A stretch of DNA of 64,000 nucleotides, taken from positions 6,262,001 through 6,326,000 of the forward strand of contig OZ241368.1 of NCBI GenBank assembly GCA_965200525.1, in the 5' to 3' direction. This document shows, one piece after another, positions 8,671 through 16,197 of this stretch. Position numbers and translations under genes: made by a program. Below the pieces are notes generated by a model that did not search any database, was not told where the DNA came from, and saw only the letters and a program-made list of their open reading frames with translations. The DNA is from JANNPJ01 sp965200525. GTDB taxonomy: Bacteria; Actinomycetota; Actinomycetes; Actinomycetales; Kineosporiaceae. How positions within the stretch are numbered: position 1 is the stretch's first letter; each line of letters begins with the position of its first letter.

Positions 8671-8752
8671 CCCCAGCTGACCCCAGCTGACCCAGCTGAC
8701 CCAGCTGAGTCAGCTGGGGCCGGCTGGGCCGGCTGGGCCGGCTGGGCCGCCG
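8665..8752. repeat. Short CCAGCTGA / GGCTGGGCC repeats with a palindrome between convergent genes
   Basis: Immediately after the dehydrogenase stop are four to five copies of an imperfect 9-10-bp unit (CCCAGCTGA), a palindrome CCAGCTGA-G-TCAGCTGG at 8701-8717, then four copies of a 10-bp GGCTGGGCC unit up to 8752. The region separates convergent genes and can fold into strong hairpins on either strand, so a bidirectional terminator is likely. The repeats look like slippage products. Confidence 0.6.
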
Positions 8753-8762
8753 GACGGCGTCG

Positions 8763-10256
8763 TCACAGGGCGGTGACGACGCCGTCCGACTGGTCGATCC
8801 GGCCGCTGCGCAGGAGTAGGGCCGACAGCAGGGCCCCGACGGCGAAGACGCCGGCGCTGACCGCGAAGGCCACCGTGTACCCGTGGACGGTGGCCGCCGC
8901 CTGCAGGCCCGGCCCCCGCGGGTGGGTGGTCACGAAGTCGGTGATCGCCGAGGCGAAGATCGTGGACAGGACGGCGGTGCCGATCGCCCCGCCGATCTGC
9001 TGGCTGGTGTTCACCATCGCCGACCCGACGCCGGCGTCGGCCGTCGCCAGCCCGGTGGTGGCCGTGCTGATCGAGGGGGCGAAGGCCAGTCCGACGCCGA
9101 AGCCGAGAATGAAGATCGGCGCCACCACATTGCCGGCGTAGGTCGAGCTGGTGGTCAGCTGGGCCAGGCCGAGCATGCCGGCCGAGGCCACGATCATGCC
9201 GACCGGCACGATCGGCCGGGGCCCGAAGCGGGGCAGCAGCTGGGTGGTGGACAGGCCGGCCGCGGTCATGATTCCGGCCGCCAGCGGCAGGAAGGCCAGC
9301 CCGGTCCGCAGCGGGCTGTAGCCGAGGTTCAGCTGCAGGTAGTAGGTCAGGAACAGGAAGGCCCCGAACATGCCGCTGAAGGCCAGCGCGATCGTCAGGT
9401 ACGAGGCGCCCCGGTTCCGGTCGGCCAGGATGCGCAACGGCAGCAGCGGTGCCGCCACCCGGGACTCGACCACCAGGAAGGCCGGCAGCAGCACGCCCGC
9501 CGCGACCAGCAGGGCGATGGTCAGGCCGGTCGCCCAGCCGTGCTGCTCGGCGTTCGAGAGCCCGTAGACCAGGCAGAACAGCCCACCGGACACGGTCAGG
9601 ACGCCCGGCAGGTCGAGCCGAACCGGGCCCCGGTCGCTGGTCTTGCGGGCCTGCACGTAGCCGAGCACGCCGGCCGCAGCCGGCAGCGCGAAGGCCAGGT
9701 TGACGTACAGGCACCAGCGCCACGAGAGCCAGTCGGTCAGCATGCCGCCGACCAGCAGCCCGACCACGGACCCGCCGGCCGCGATGGCCGCGTAGATGCC
9801 GAACGCCCGGGCCCGCTCGCGGGTCTCGGTGAAGGTCACGTTCAGGGTGGAGAGGGCCGCCGGGGCCAGGATCGCCGCGAACGCCCCCTGCAGGGCCCGC
9901 GAGGTGATCAGCAGGCTCAGGTTCGTCGCGGCACCGCCCAGCCCGGAGGCCACGGCGAAGCCGAGCAGCCCCACGAGCAGGGTGATCCGGCGTCCGAAGA
10001 GGTCGGACAGGCGCCCGCCGAGCAGCAGCAGGCTGCCGAACGAGAGCGAGTAGGCGGTGATGACCCACTGCCGGTTGTCGTTGCTGAAGCCCAGGTCGTG
10101 CTGGGCCGAGGGCAGGGCGATGTTCACGATGGTGGTGTCCAGCACCACCATCAGCTGGGCCACTCCGATGATCGCCAGGATCGTCCACCGGTGGTCGGCG
10201 CCGCCGGGCCCACGGTTCAGGTCGCGTGGTGCTCGTATTTCCTCAGTCGATGACAT
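8763..10256 (-). CDS. MFS drug:H+ antiporter, DHA2 (EmrB/QacA-like)
   Basis: A roughly 497-residue, 14-helix major facilitator of the DHA2 drug-efflux group. Motif A is GGRLSDLFGRR, motif C-like sequence is GGSVVGLLVGGML, and helix 1 carries the DHA2 signature LDTTIVNIALP. It would export hydrophobic drugs or cations using the proton gradient. I chose ATG 10256; ATG 10262 is in frame two codons earlier, and a 580-aa reading would run through the divergent regulator and its operator. No Shine-Dalgarno precedes either ATG, and the promoter lies so close that the mRNA may be leaderless. It is divergent from a TetR gene, which very likely represses it. Confidence 0.9.
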   Translation of the reverse strand: MSSTEEIRAPRDLNRGPGGADHRWTILAIIGVAQLMVVLDTTIVNIALPSAQHDLGFSNDNRQWVITAYSLSFGSLLLLGGRLSDLFGRRITLLVGLLGFAVASGLGGAATNLSLLITSRALQGAFAAILAPAALSTLNVTFTETRERARAFGIYAAIAAGGSVVGLLVGGMLTDWLSWRWCLYVNLAFALPAAAGVLGYVQARKTSDRGPVRLDLPGVLTVSGGLFCLVYGLSNAEQHGWATGLTIALLVAAGVLLPAFLVVESRVAAPLLPLRILADRNRGASYLTIALAFSGMFGAFLFLTYYLQLNLGYSPLRTGLAFLPLAAGIMTAAGLSTTQLLPRFGPRPIVPVGMIVASAGMLGLAQLTTSSTYAGNVVAPIFILGFGVGLAFAPSISTATTGLATADAGVGSAMVNTSQQIGGAIGTAVLSTIFASAITDFVTTHPRGPGLQAAATVHGYTVAFAVSAGVFAVGALLSALLLRSGRIDQSDGVVTAL

Positions 10257-10263
10257 GTTCATT

Positions 10264-10306
10264 AGAGTACGGTCCAGTACCGTACCGGTGTCAAGGCCGA
10301 TAGACT
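10264..10306. promoter_or_regulatory. TetR operator and divergent promoters
   Basis: A perfect inverted repeat GTACGGT-CCAGT-ACCGTAC spans 10267-10285. On the minus strand TTGACA (10294-10289) and TACTCT (10269-10264) make a plausible promoter overlapping the repeat and placing transcription start at about the MFS ATG. On the plus strand TAGACT (10301-10306) lies 7 bp before the regulator ATG at 10314, again implying a leaderless transcript. The palindrome placement fits autorepression and repression of the pump. Confidence 0.7.
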
Positions 10307-10313
10307 GCCCGGT

Positions 10314-10895
10314 ATGACGACGTCGCTCGAATCGCTCACCGCGCGCGAGGAGGAACTGCTGAGCACCACGATGGAGGTGCTCCGGGAGACCGGCTACGAC
10401 CGGCTCACCATCGACGAGGTCGCCGCCCGGGCCAAGGCCAGCAAGGCCACGGTCTACCGGCGCTGGCCCTCGAAGCTCGACCTGGTGGTGGCCGCCTTCA
10501 CCCACAGCGTGCGAAAGATCGCCGTCCCGCCGGACACCGGCAGCCTGCGCGGTGACCTGCTACGGATGGGCGAACTGATCTCGAGACAGACGACCGAGTT
10601 CGGCGCCACCATCGCCGGGCTGCTGCCCGAGATCCGGCGCAGCCCGCCGCTGCGGGCCGTGTTCGAGGACCAGTTCTTCCACGAGCGGCGGGCCCTGATG
10701 CATCATGTGCTGGAGCGGGCGGTCGAGCGGGGCGAGATCCATCCGGACGTGATCAGCGACGAGATCTGGGACGTGCTGCCCGGTTACGTGGTGTTCCGGT
10801 CCCTGGTGCCCGGCCGGCCCCTGAACGACGACACCGTCCGGACCCTGATCGACGACGTCCTGATCCCCAGCCTGACCCGCAAGAACCCGCGCTGA
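10314..10895 (+). CDS. TetR/AcrR family regulator
   Basis: A 193-residue regulator. The N-terminal helix-turn-helix covers about residues 12-60, with TIDEVAARAKASKATVYRRW as the recognition segment, a clear TetR_N signature. The C-terminal ligand/dimer domain (about 75-190) contains ETTFG-like and PEIRRSPPLRAVFEDQF segments of the TetR_C group common beside DHA2 pumps. It is divergent from the MFS gene with a 7-bp-arm palindrome in the 51-bp gap, so it most likely represses both genes and releases DNA on binding a pump substrate. Confidence 0.92.
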   Translation: MTTSLESLTAREEELLSTTMEVLRETGYDRLTIDEVAARAKASKATVYRRWPSKLDLVVAAFTHSVRKIAVPPDTGSLRGDLLRMGELISRQTTEFGATIAGLLPEIRRSPPLRAVFEDQFFHERRALMHHVLERAVERGEIHPDVISDEIWDVLPGYVVFRSLVPGRPLNDDTVRTLIDDVLIPSLTRKNPR

Positions 10896-10966
10896 GAGGC
10901 AACCGCTGCCGGCCGACGGCGGTGACCGGTACGGCGGTGACCAGCAGAACCACGACAGGTGCGCGG

Positions 10967-12148
10967 TCAGGTCAGGGGGTTGGCCGGGTAGGGCAGGGTG
11001 CCGCGCGGGGTGCCGGGAGCCAGGTGGGCCCGCAGACCGGTGTCACAGACGGCGTACCCCCAGTTGATCAGCTGTTCCTGGATCGGTGCGGGCATCGCCG
11101 CCAGCCGGGTGGGCCATGATGCGAGCCGGGCGGTCAGGGCCGGGTCGGTCGGGATGGGGTCGTCGAGCGGGTAGTCGTTCAGGTCGCTGCGGATCCCGAT
11201 GTACATGCCGTCCCGGGTCGCGGCCCGGAACGCGTCGATGACCTGCCGCTTGCGCAGCGAGCGAACCTGGTTGTCGACCACGTCGAGCACCCGGAGCATG
11301 TGCGCGGCCCAGTCCACCGGCGGCTGCGGATCGGGCCCCATCTTGCCGCCGGCGTCGCTGACCAGGATGTTCGCGCACCGGTTCCAGGCCGTCTCCAGGC
11401 CGAGGTTGTCGTAGACGCCGCCGTCGCTGAGGCTGACCCGGCCCCGGTAGTCGGCGCCGGTCAGTTCGTTGCCCGGCTCGGTCAGCCAGAGTTGGTCGGT
11501 CAGGTCGACGATGCACGGCGAGAGAACGGGCGGGAAGGCCGAGGACGCCGTCACCGCGAGAGCCAGCGGCAGGTCGGGGCTCGCGATCCGGCCGACCAGA
11601 TCGTCGGTCAGGTCGGCCCGGCTGAACCTCATCAGCCCGCCGGACTCGAGGTTGGTGGCGTTGATCACGAACCGAGGGTGGAGCGGTAGGTCCTGCAGCG
11701 TGCTCGGGCCGAACAGGTGCTCCGCGTACAGGCTCCGGACCCGGTCGGAGATCGTGACGCCCGGCAGGGCCAGGCCGGTGACGACCGCGGCGATGTCCAC
11801 GTTGGTCGAGGCCATCTGCCGGATCCGGTCGACCACCCGGTCGAAGGCGGTGGCCACTCCCCCGCCGTCGAAATCGAGCCCGGTCCAGTTCAGCCCGAGG
11901 ACGGCGGCCATGATCGACCCGCCGGACACGCTCGAGATCCGGTCCAGGCCGGGCAGCCGGCCGGCCTCGTTCAGCCGCCACAGCACGCCGAGATGGAACA
12001 CCAGCGCCCGGTAGCCGCCACCGGACAGGCACAGCGCGGTTCCGGTGGTGGGCTGCACCTCGGGCTCGGCGGCGGCGCGATGGACCGGTTGCGCCATGGC
12101 GGCATCCGGGACCGGTTCGGGCGGGGAGCTGGGTTGGACGTCGGCCAC
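10967..12148 (-). CDS. Patatin-like phospholipase
   Basis: A 393-residue serine acyl hydrolase from GTG 12148. The patatin motifs are intact: oxyanion loop LSGGGYRALVFHLG (about 42-55), nucleophile elbow SSVSGGS (GxSxG, about 72-78) and the Asp of the catalytic dyad in SLSDGGVYDN (about 240). No signal peptide or membrane span is visible, so it is probably cytoplasmic. It lies 16 bp downstream of the DcuR-like regulator on the same strand and may be co-transcribed with the two-component genes. Physiological lipid substrate unknown. Confidence 0.85.
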   Translation of the reverse strand: MADVQPSSPPEPVPDAAMAQPVHRAAAEPEVQPTTGTALCLSGGGYRALVFHLGVLWRLNEAGRLPGLDRISSVSGGSIMAAVLGLNWTGLDFDGGGVATAFDRVVDRIRQMASTNVDIAAVVTGLALPGVTISDRVRSLYAEHLFGPSTLQDLPLHPRFVINATNLESGGLMRFSRADLTDDLVGRIASPDLPLALAVTASSAFPPVLSPCIVDLTDQLWLTEPGNELTGADYRGRVSLSDGGVYDNLGLETAWNRCANILVSDAGGKMGPDPQPPVDWAAHMLRVLDVVDNQVRSLRKRQVIDAFRAATRDGMYIGIRSDLNDYPLDDPIPTDPALTARLASWPTRLAAMPAPIQEQLINWGYAVCDTGLRAHLAPGTPRGTLPYPANPLT

Positions 12149-12164
12149 CGGGTCAGGGTATGCC

Positions 12165-12854
12165 TCAGCCGCGCAGCGCGTACTCGATCTCGGGACGGCC
12201 GCTGCCGGCGTACCGGGAGGCGCGGGTGGCCATCCCGACCTCGCAGAGGTACTCCAGGTAGCGGCGGGCGCTGACCCGGGACAGGCCGATCCGCTCGCCC
12301 GCCTCGGTCGCCGACAACGCGTCGGGGGTGGCCCGCAGCTCGGTGATCAGGGCTTCGAGCGACAGCGAGCTCATGCCTTTGGGCAGGTGGGTCCCGGTGA
12401 CCGAGCGGGCCCCGGTGAACAGCTGGTCGACCTGCTGCTGGCCGGTGGCCAGGGCTCCCGAGCGCAGCAGTTCGTCGCGGTACTTCTGATACTGCTGCAA
12501 CCGGTCCCGCAGGGTGGCGAACACGAACGGCTTCAGCAGGTACTGCAGAACGCCCTGGTTCACCGCCCGGCGGACCATGGCCAGGTCGCGGGCCGAGGTG
12601 ACCGCGATGACATCGACCAGCCGGCCGCCGGCGCGCCCCGCCCGGCAGACCTCCAGCCCGGGCATGTCCGGCAGGTTGAGATCGAGCAGGGTCAGGTCCA
12701 CCTGGCCCTGGGTCAGGTGGTGCAGCGCCTCGGCCCCGGTCGCGGCGATGCCCACGACCTCGAAGCCGGGCACCCGGCGGACGTAGGCGGCGTGGGCGGC
12801 GGCCGCGATCGGCTCGTCCTCGACCACCAGGACCCGGATCGGCGGCGCGGTCAC
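12165..12854 (-). CDS. Response regulator, CitB/DcuR family
   Basis: A 229-residue regulator. The receiver domain (about 5-125) has acidic pocket VEDE, phosphoacceptor D58 in LLDLNLPD and Lys in LLKPF. The C-terminal DNA-binding region (about 165-225) contains SATEAGERIGLSRVSARRYL and Y-L-x-x-L, typical of DcuR/CitB regulators. Its GTG start overlaps the kinase stop by four bases (GTGA), so the pair is translationally coupled. With the divergent C4-dicarboxylate symporter 1.7 kb away it very probably controls dicarboxylate uptake. Confidence 0.92.
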   Translation of the reverse strand: MTAPPIRVLVVEDEPIAAAAHAAYVRRVPGFEVVGIAATGAEALHHLTQGQVDLTLLDLNLPDMPGLEVCRAGRAGGRLVDVIAVTSARDLAMVRRAVNQGVLQYLLKPFVFATLRDRLQQYQKYRDELLRSGALATGQQQVDQLFTGARSVTGTHLPKGMSSLSLEALITELRATPDALSATEAGERIGLSRVSARRYLEYLCEVGMATRASRYAGSGRPEIEYALRG

Positions 12855-14452
12855 AGCCGGGCCCCGGCCGGGGCGGGGATCCGGACCTGGAAGACGGTTC
12901 GCCCGGCCCGGGTGACGATCTCCAGTGTGCCGCCCTGACGGCGAGCGGCCTGCCGGGCCAGGGCCAGGCCCAGCCCGTGGCCGCCGTCCGACCCGGGTTT
13001 GGTCGAGAACCCGCGCTCGAAGACCTTTTCCAGGTGCCGGGGGTCGATGCCGGAGCCGGAGTCGGCCACCTCGAGCACGAGCTCGGCCGAGCGCCGGTCG
13101 AGGACGGCGCCGACCCGGACGGTCCGGGGGCCGGCTCCGGCGGCGGCGGCCTCGATCGCGTTGTCGATCAGGTTGCCGACGATGGTGACCAGGTCGCGCG
13201 GGTCGGCGTCCTGCTCCGGGACGGTGAGGTCGTCGGCCAGCACCAGCTCGACCCCGCGTTCGTTGGCCTCGGCCATCTTTCCGAGCAGCAGCGCGGCCAG
13301 GACCGGCTCGGCCACCGCCTCGACCACCCGGTCGGTCAAGGCCTGGGCGTCCTCGAGCTCGGCGGTGGCGAAGCTCAGCGCCCGCTCGGTGTGCCCCAGT
13401 TCGATCAGCGAGATCACGGTGTGCAGCCGGTTGGCCGCCTCGTGCGCCTGGGAGCGCAGCGACTCGGCGAACCCCCGGACCGAGTCGAGTTCTCCGGCCA
13501 GGGCGATGAAATCGGTGTGGTCGCGCAGGGTGACGACGCTGCCGACCTCCCGGCCCTTCCAGTGGGCCGGCATCCGGCTCAGGACCAGCACCCGGTCGGC
13601 GCTGAGCCGGACCTCGTCGACCCGGGGCTGCGAGTCGAGCAGGGCCTCGCGCAGTCCGGTGGGCAGCTCGAGGTCGGCGATCGGGGTGCCGGCCACGGTG
13701 TCCGGCAGGCCGAGCAACCGGCGTCCCTCGTCGTTCACCAGTTGCAGGCGACCGGCGGCGTCCAGGAGGAGCAGGCCTTCGCGGACGGCGTGCAGGACGC
13801 CATCGTAGAACTCGTACATCCGGCTCAGCTCGGCCGGCCCCATGTCGTGGGTCTGCCGGCGCAACCGCCGGCTGAGCAGCCAGGCCCCGGCCGCGGCGAC
13901 CGCGAAGGCGACCAGCCCGGCGGCGATCAGGGCCGGGATCTGCTGGTCCAGGCTGCGGCTCACGGTGTCGAGGGTGATCCCGACCGCGACCAGGCCGACG
14001 ATCCGGCCACCGGTGCCGTGGATCGGGGCCACCGCCCGGACCGAGGGACCGAGGGTGCCGGTGTAGGTCTCGGTGAAGGTGTGGCCGAGCAGAGCCGGGC
14101 CGGTGTGCCCGATGAACCGGCCACCGATCTCGGTCGGCACCGGGTGGCTGTACCGGATGCCGTCGGGGTTCATGATCACCACGAAGGCGGTGTCGGTGCC
14201 GGTGCGGACCTGCTCGGCGTAGGGCTGCAGGGTCCGGGCCGGGTCCGGCTCGCGCAGGGCCGAGACGACGGTCGGCGTCACGGCCACCGACTGGGCCACC
14301 GCGACGACGTGCTCGCGGGCCGAGGCGTAGGCCGACCGGCGGGCCTGGAGGTACGCGGCGACGACGGCGGCGGTCACGACGACGAGCAGGGCCGCCGTCA
14401 GCAGGGCGAGCACCTGGCGAGCGAGACTCCAGCGTCTCGGGTCGTACCGCAT
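12851..14452 (-). CDS. Sensor histidine kinase, DcuS/CitA family
   Basis: A 533-residue membrane kinase from ATG 14452. TM1 is about residues 13-36; residues 40-170 form a periplasmic-type PDC/single-Cache sensor (RTGTDTAFVVIMNPDGIRYS and the CitA/DcuS-like RFIGHTGPALLG); TM2 is about 172-196. A cytoplasmic PAS follows (YEFYDGVLHAVREGLLLLD), then a SpoOB-type dimerisation helix with the phosphorylated His in SQAHEAANRLHTVISLIELG and an HATPase domain (NLIDNAIEAA, DSGSGIDP, GLGLALAR). It should sense extracellular di- or tricarboxylates. An upstream start at 14557 would cross the divergent promoter region and is rejected. Confidence 0.92.
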   Translation of the reverse strand: MRYDPRRWSLARQVLALLTAALLVVVTAAVVAAYLQARRSAYASAREHVVAVAQSVAVTPTVVSALREPDPARTLQPYAEQVRTGTDTAFVVIMNPDGIRYSHPVPTEIGGRFIGHTGPALLGHTFTETYTGTLGPSVRAVAPIHGTGGRIVGLVAVGITLDTVSRSLDQQIPALIAAGLVAFAVAAAGAWLLSRRLRRQTHDMGPAELSRMYEFYDGVLHAVREGLLLLDAAGRLQLVNDEGRRLLGLPDTVAGTPIADLELPTGLREALLDSQPRVDEVRLSADRVLVLSRMPAHWKGREVGSVVTLRDHTDFIALAGELDSVRGFAESLRSQAHEAANRLHTVISLIELGHTERALSFATAELEDAQALTDRVVEAVAEPVLAALLLGKMAEANERGVELVLADDLTVPEQDADPRDLVTIVGNLIDNAIEAAAAGAGPRTVRVGAVLDRRSAELVLEVADSGSGIDPRHLEKVFERGFSTKPGSDGGHGLGLALARQAARRQGGTLEIVTRAGRTVFQVRIPAPAGARL

Positions 14453-14470
14453 GTCCACAGTGTGCCCTGG

Positions 14471-14499
14471 GTCACGAACGTAATGAACACAAGCGTGAC
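14471..14499. promoter_or_regulatory. Inverted repeat between kinase and symporter genes
   Basis: GTCACG at 14471-14476 and CGTGAC at 14494-14499 form a perfect 6-bp inverted repeat with a 17-bp AT-richer spacer in the 125-bp divergent region. Position suggests a binding site for the neighbouring DcuR-like regulator; this is inference from location only. Confidence 0.4.
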
Positions 14500-14577
14500 G
14501 TCGATCCGGGCGCGGGGGACGCTCGGGCCGAGGGGACGACCGCCGTCCCGGCCTCACCCAACGACGAGGAGGCAGTC

Positions 14578-15987
14578 ATGTCCGACGAACTCGCCCCGGG
14601 ACCGCAGCCCACTGATCCCGGCCGCCCGAACGAGCCCACCCGCCCGGACGCCGCCGGACCCGAAAGGCACCGCGATCGGACGCATTACCTGTACCTGGCG
14701 GTGATCGTCGCGGTGGTTCTGGGCGCCCTGGTCGGCGGTCTGGCCCCGGACGGCTTCGGTGACTCGCTGAAACCGCTGGGCACCGGGTTCGTCGCCCTGA
14801 TCCGGATGATGATCACGCCGGTGATCTTCTGCACGATCGTGCTCGGGATCGGCTCGATCCAGCAGGCGGCCCGGGTCGGGCGGGTCGGCGGTCTGGCCCT
14901 GGGCTACTTCCTGGTGATGTCGACGGTGGCCCTGACCATCGGCCTGGTGGTCGGAAACCTCCTGCATCCCGGCTCCGACCTGCACCTGACGCCGAGCGGC
15001 ACGGCGGCGGCCAAGACCGCGGCGGCGGCGGGCGAGGGCGGCACGATCGACTTCCTGCTGGGCATCATCCCGACCACCCTGCTCTCGTCCCTGACCGAGG
15101 GTGATGTGCTCCAGGCTTTGCTGATCGCCCTGCTGGTGGGGTTCGCGATCCAGGCCATGGGCCGCTCCGGCGAGCCGATCCTGCGCGGGGTGGGTCACGT
15201 GCAGCGGCTGGTCTTCCGGGTGCTGTCCATGATCATGTGGCTGGCGCCCGTCGGGGCCTTCGGGGCCATCGCGGCGGTGGTCGACGAGACCGGCTGGGAC
15301 GCCCTGGTCAGCCTGGCCCAGCTGATGTTCGCGTTCTACCTGACCTGTGCCATCTTCATTTTCGTGGTGCTGGGCCTGATCCTGCAGGCGGTGTCCAAGG
15401 TGAGCATCTTCGGGCTGTTGCGCTATCTGGGCCGGGAGTTCCTGCTGATCCTGTCGACCTCGTCCTCGGAGTCGGCGCTGCCCCGGTTGATCGCCAAGAT
15501 GGAGCACTTCGGGGTGTCCCGCCCGGTGGTGGGCATCACCGTGCCCACCGGTTACTCGTTCAACCTCGACGGCACCGCGATCTACCTGACCATGGCCTCC
15601 CTGTTCGTCGCCGACGCCCTGGACAAGCCGCTCAGCCTGGGTTCGCAGATCTCGCTGCTGCTGTTCATGGTGATCGCGTCGAAGGGAGCGGCCGGGGTGA
15701 CCGGCGCCGGGCTGGCCACCCTGGCCGGGGGCCTGCAGTCGCACCGCCCCGAACTGGTGGACGGCGTCGGCCTGATCGTCGGGATCGACCGGTTCATGTC
15801 CGAGGCCCGGGCCCTGACCAACTTCGCCGGCAACGCGGTCGCGACCGTGGTGATCGGCACCTGGACCGGGGAGTTCGACCGGGACCGGGCCGAGCAGGTG
15901 ATGGCCGGCCGGCTGCCGTTCGACGAGCGTGACATGGTCGACGACGAGTACGAGAATAGTGCCGATCGTCACGCCGAAAAAGTGTGA
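14578..15987 (+). CDS. C4-dicarboxylate:cation symporter (DAACS family, DctA/GltP-like)
   Basis: A 469-residue secondary transporter with about eight helices and two re-entrant hairpins. Diagnostic motifs are the serine-rich hairpin STSSSESALPRLIAK, helix 7 TGYSFNLDGTAIYLTMASLFVA (shown shortened as SFNLDGTAIYLTM) and hairpin 2 ASKGAAGVTGAGL, plus GIDRFMSEARALTNFAGNAVAT-like helix 8 with RALTNFAGN. A poorly conserved 35-residue N-terminal extension precedes helix 1. It would import succinate, fumarate or malate (or glutamate/aspartate) with H+ or Na+. Its position divergent from a DcuS/DcuR-like pair favours dicarboxylates. Confidence 0.92.
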   Translation: MSDELAPGPQPTDPGRPNEPTRPDAAGPERHRDRTHYLYLAVIVAVVLGALVGGLAPDGFGDSLKPLGTGFVALIRMMITPVIFCTIVLGIGSIQQAARVGRVGGLALGYFLVMSTVALTIGLVVGNLLHPGSDLHLTPSGTAAAKTAAAAGEGGTIDFLLGIIPTTLLSSLTEGDVLQALLIALLVGFAIQAMGRSGEPILRGVGHVQRLVFRVLSMIMWLAPVGAFGAIAAVVDETGWDALVSLAQLMFAFYLTCAIFIFVVLGLILQAVSKVSIFGLLRYLGREFLLILSTSSSESALPRLIAKMEHFGVSRPVVGITVPTGYSFNLDGTAIYLTMASLFVADALDKPLSLGSQISLLLFMVIASKGAAGVTGAGLATLAGGLQSHRPELVDGVGLIVGIDRFMSEARALTNFAGNAVATVVIGTWTGEFDRDRAEQVMAGRLPFDERDMVDDEYENSADRHAEKV

Positions 15988-16024
15988 TCGGCGGCGGTGC
16001 CCGGCGTCGCGAGACCGCGCGCAA

Positions 16025-16041
16025 GCCCCTTTCGGTGGGGC
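16025..16041 (+). terminator. Weak hairpin after the symporter
   Basis: GCCCC at 16025-16029 and GGGGC at 16037-16041 enclose a 7-nt loop, 37 bp after the symporter stop. It is short and lacks a clear T-tract, so it is only a possible terminator. Confidence 0.3.
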
Positions 16042-16197
16042 ATCTCATAAATCTGTGAAAAGTTCGGGTCAAGCCTGATCGGCTCATCCAAGTATGCCCG
16101 GTGGCGGCCAATTTCGCTGATCGGAGGCGGGTTTCGGTGGCTGTTAGCTTTCGTGGGCATTCGATGGATCGTCGAACAAACCTCGGGAGTCACGGGC

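Noticed and set aside
12977..14704. 575-aa plus-strand ORF opposite the DcuS-like kinase
   Set aside because: Shadow ORF; the minus strand encodes a complete kinase.
16020..16197. Riboswitch or structured leader upstream of the DUF4185 gene
   Set aside because: I looked for c-di-AMP and c-di-GMP riboswitch cores and a FliA-type promoter; spacing and conserved bases do not fit.
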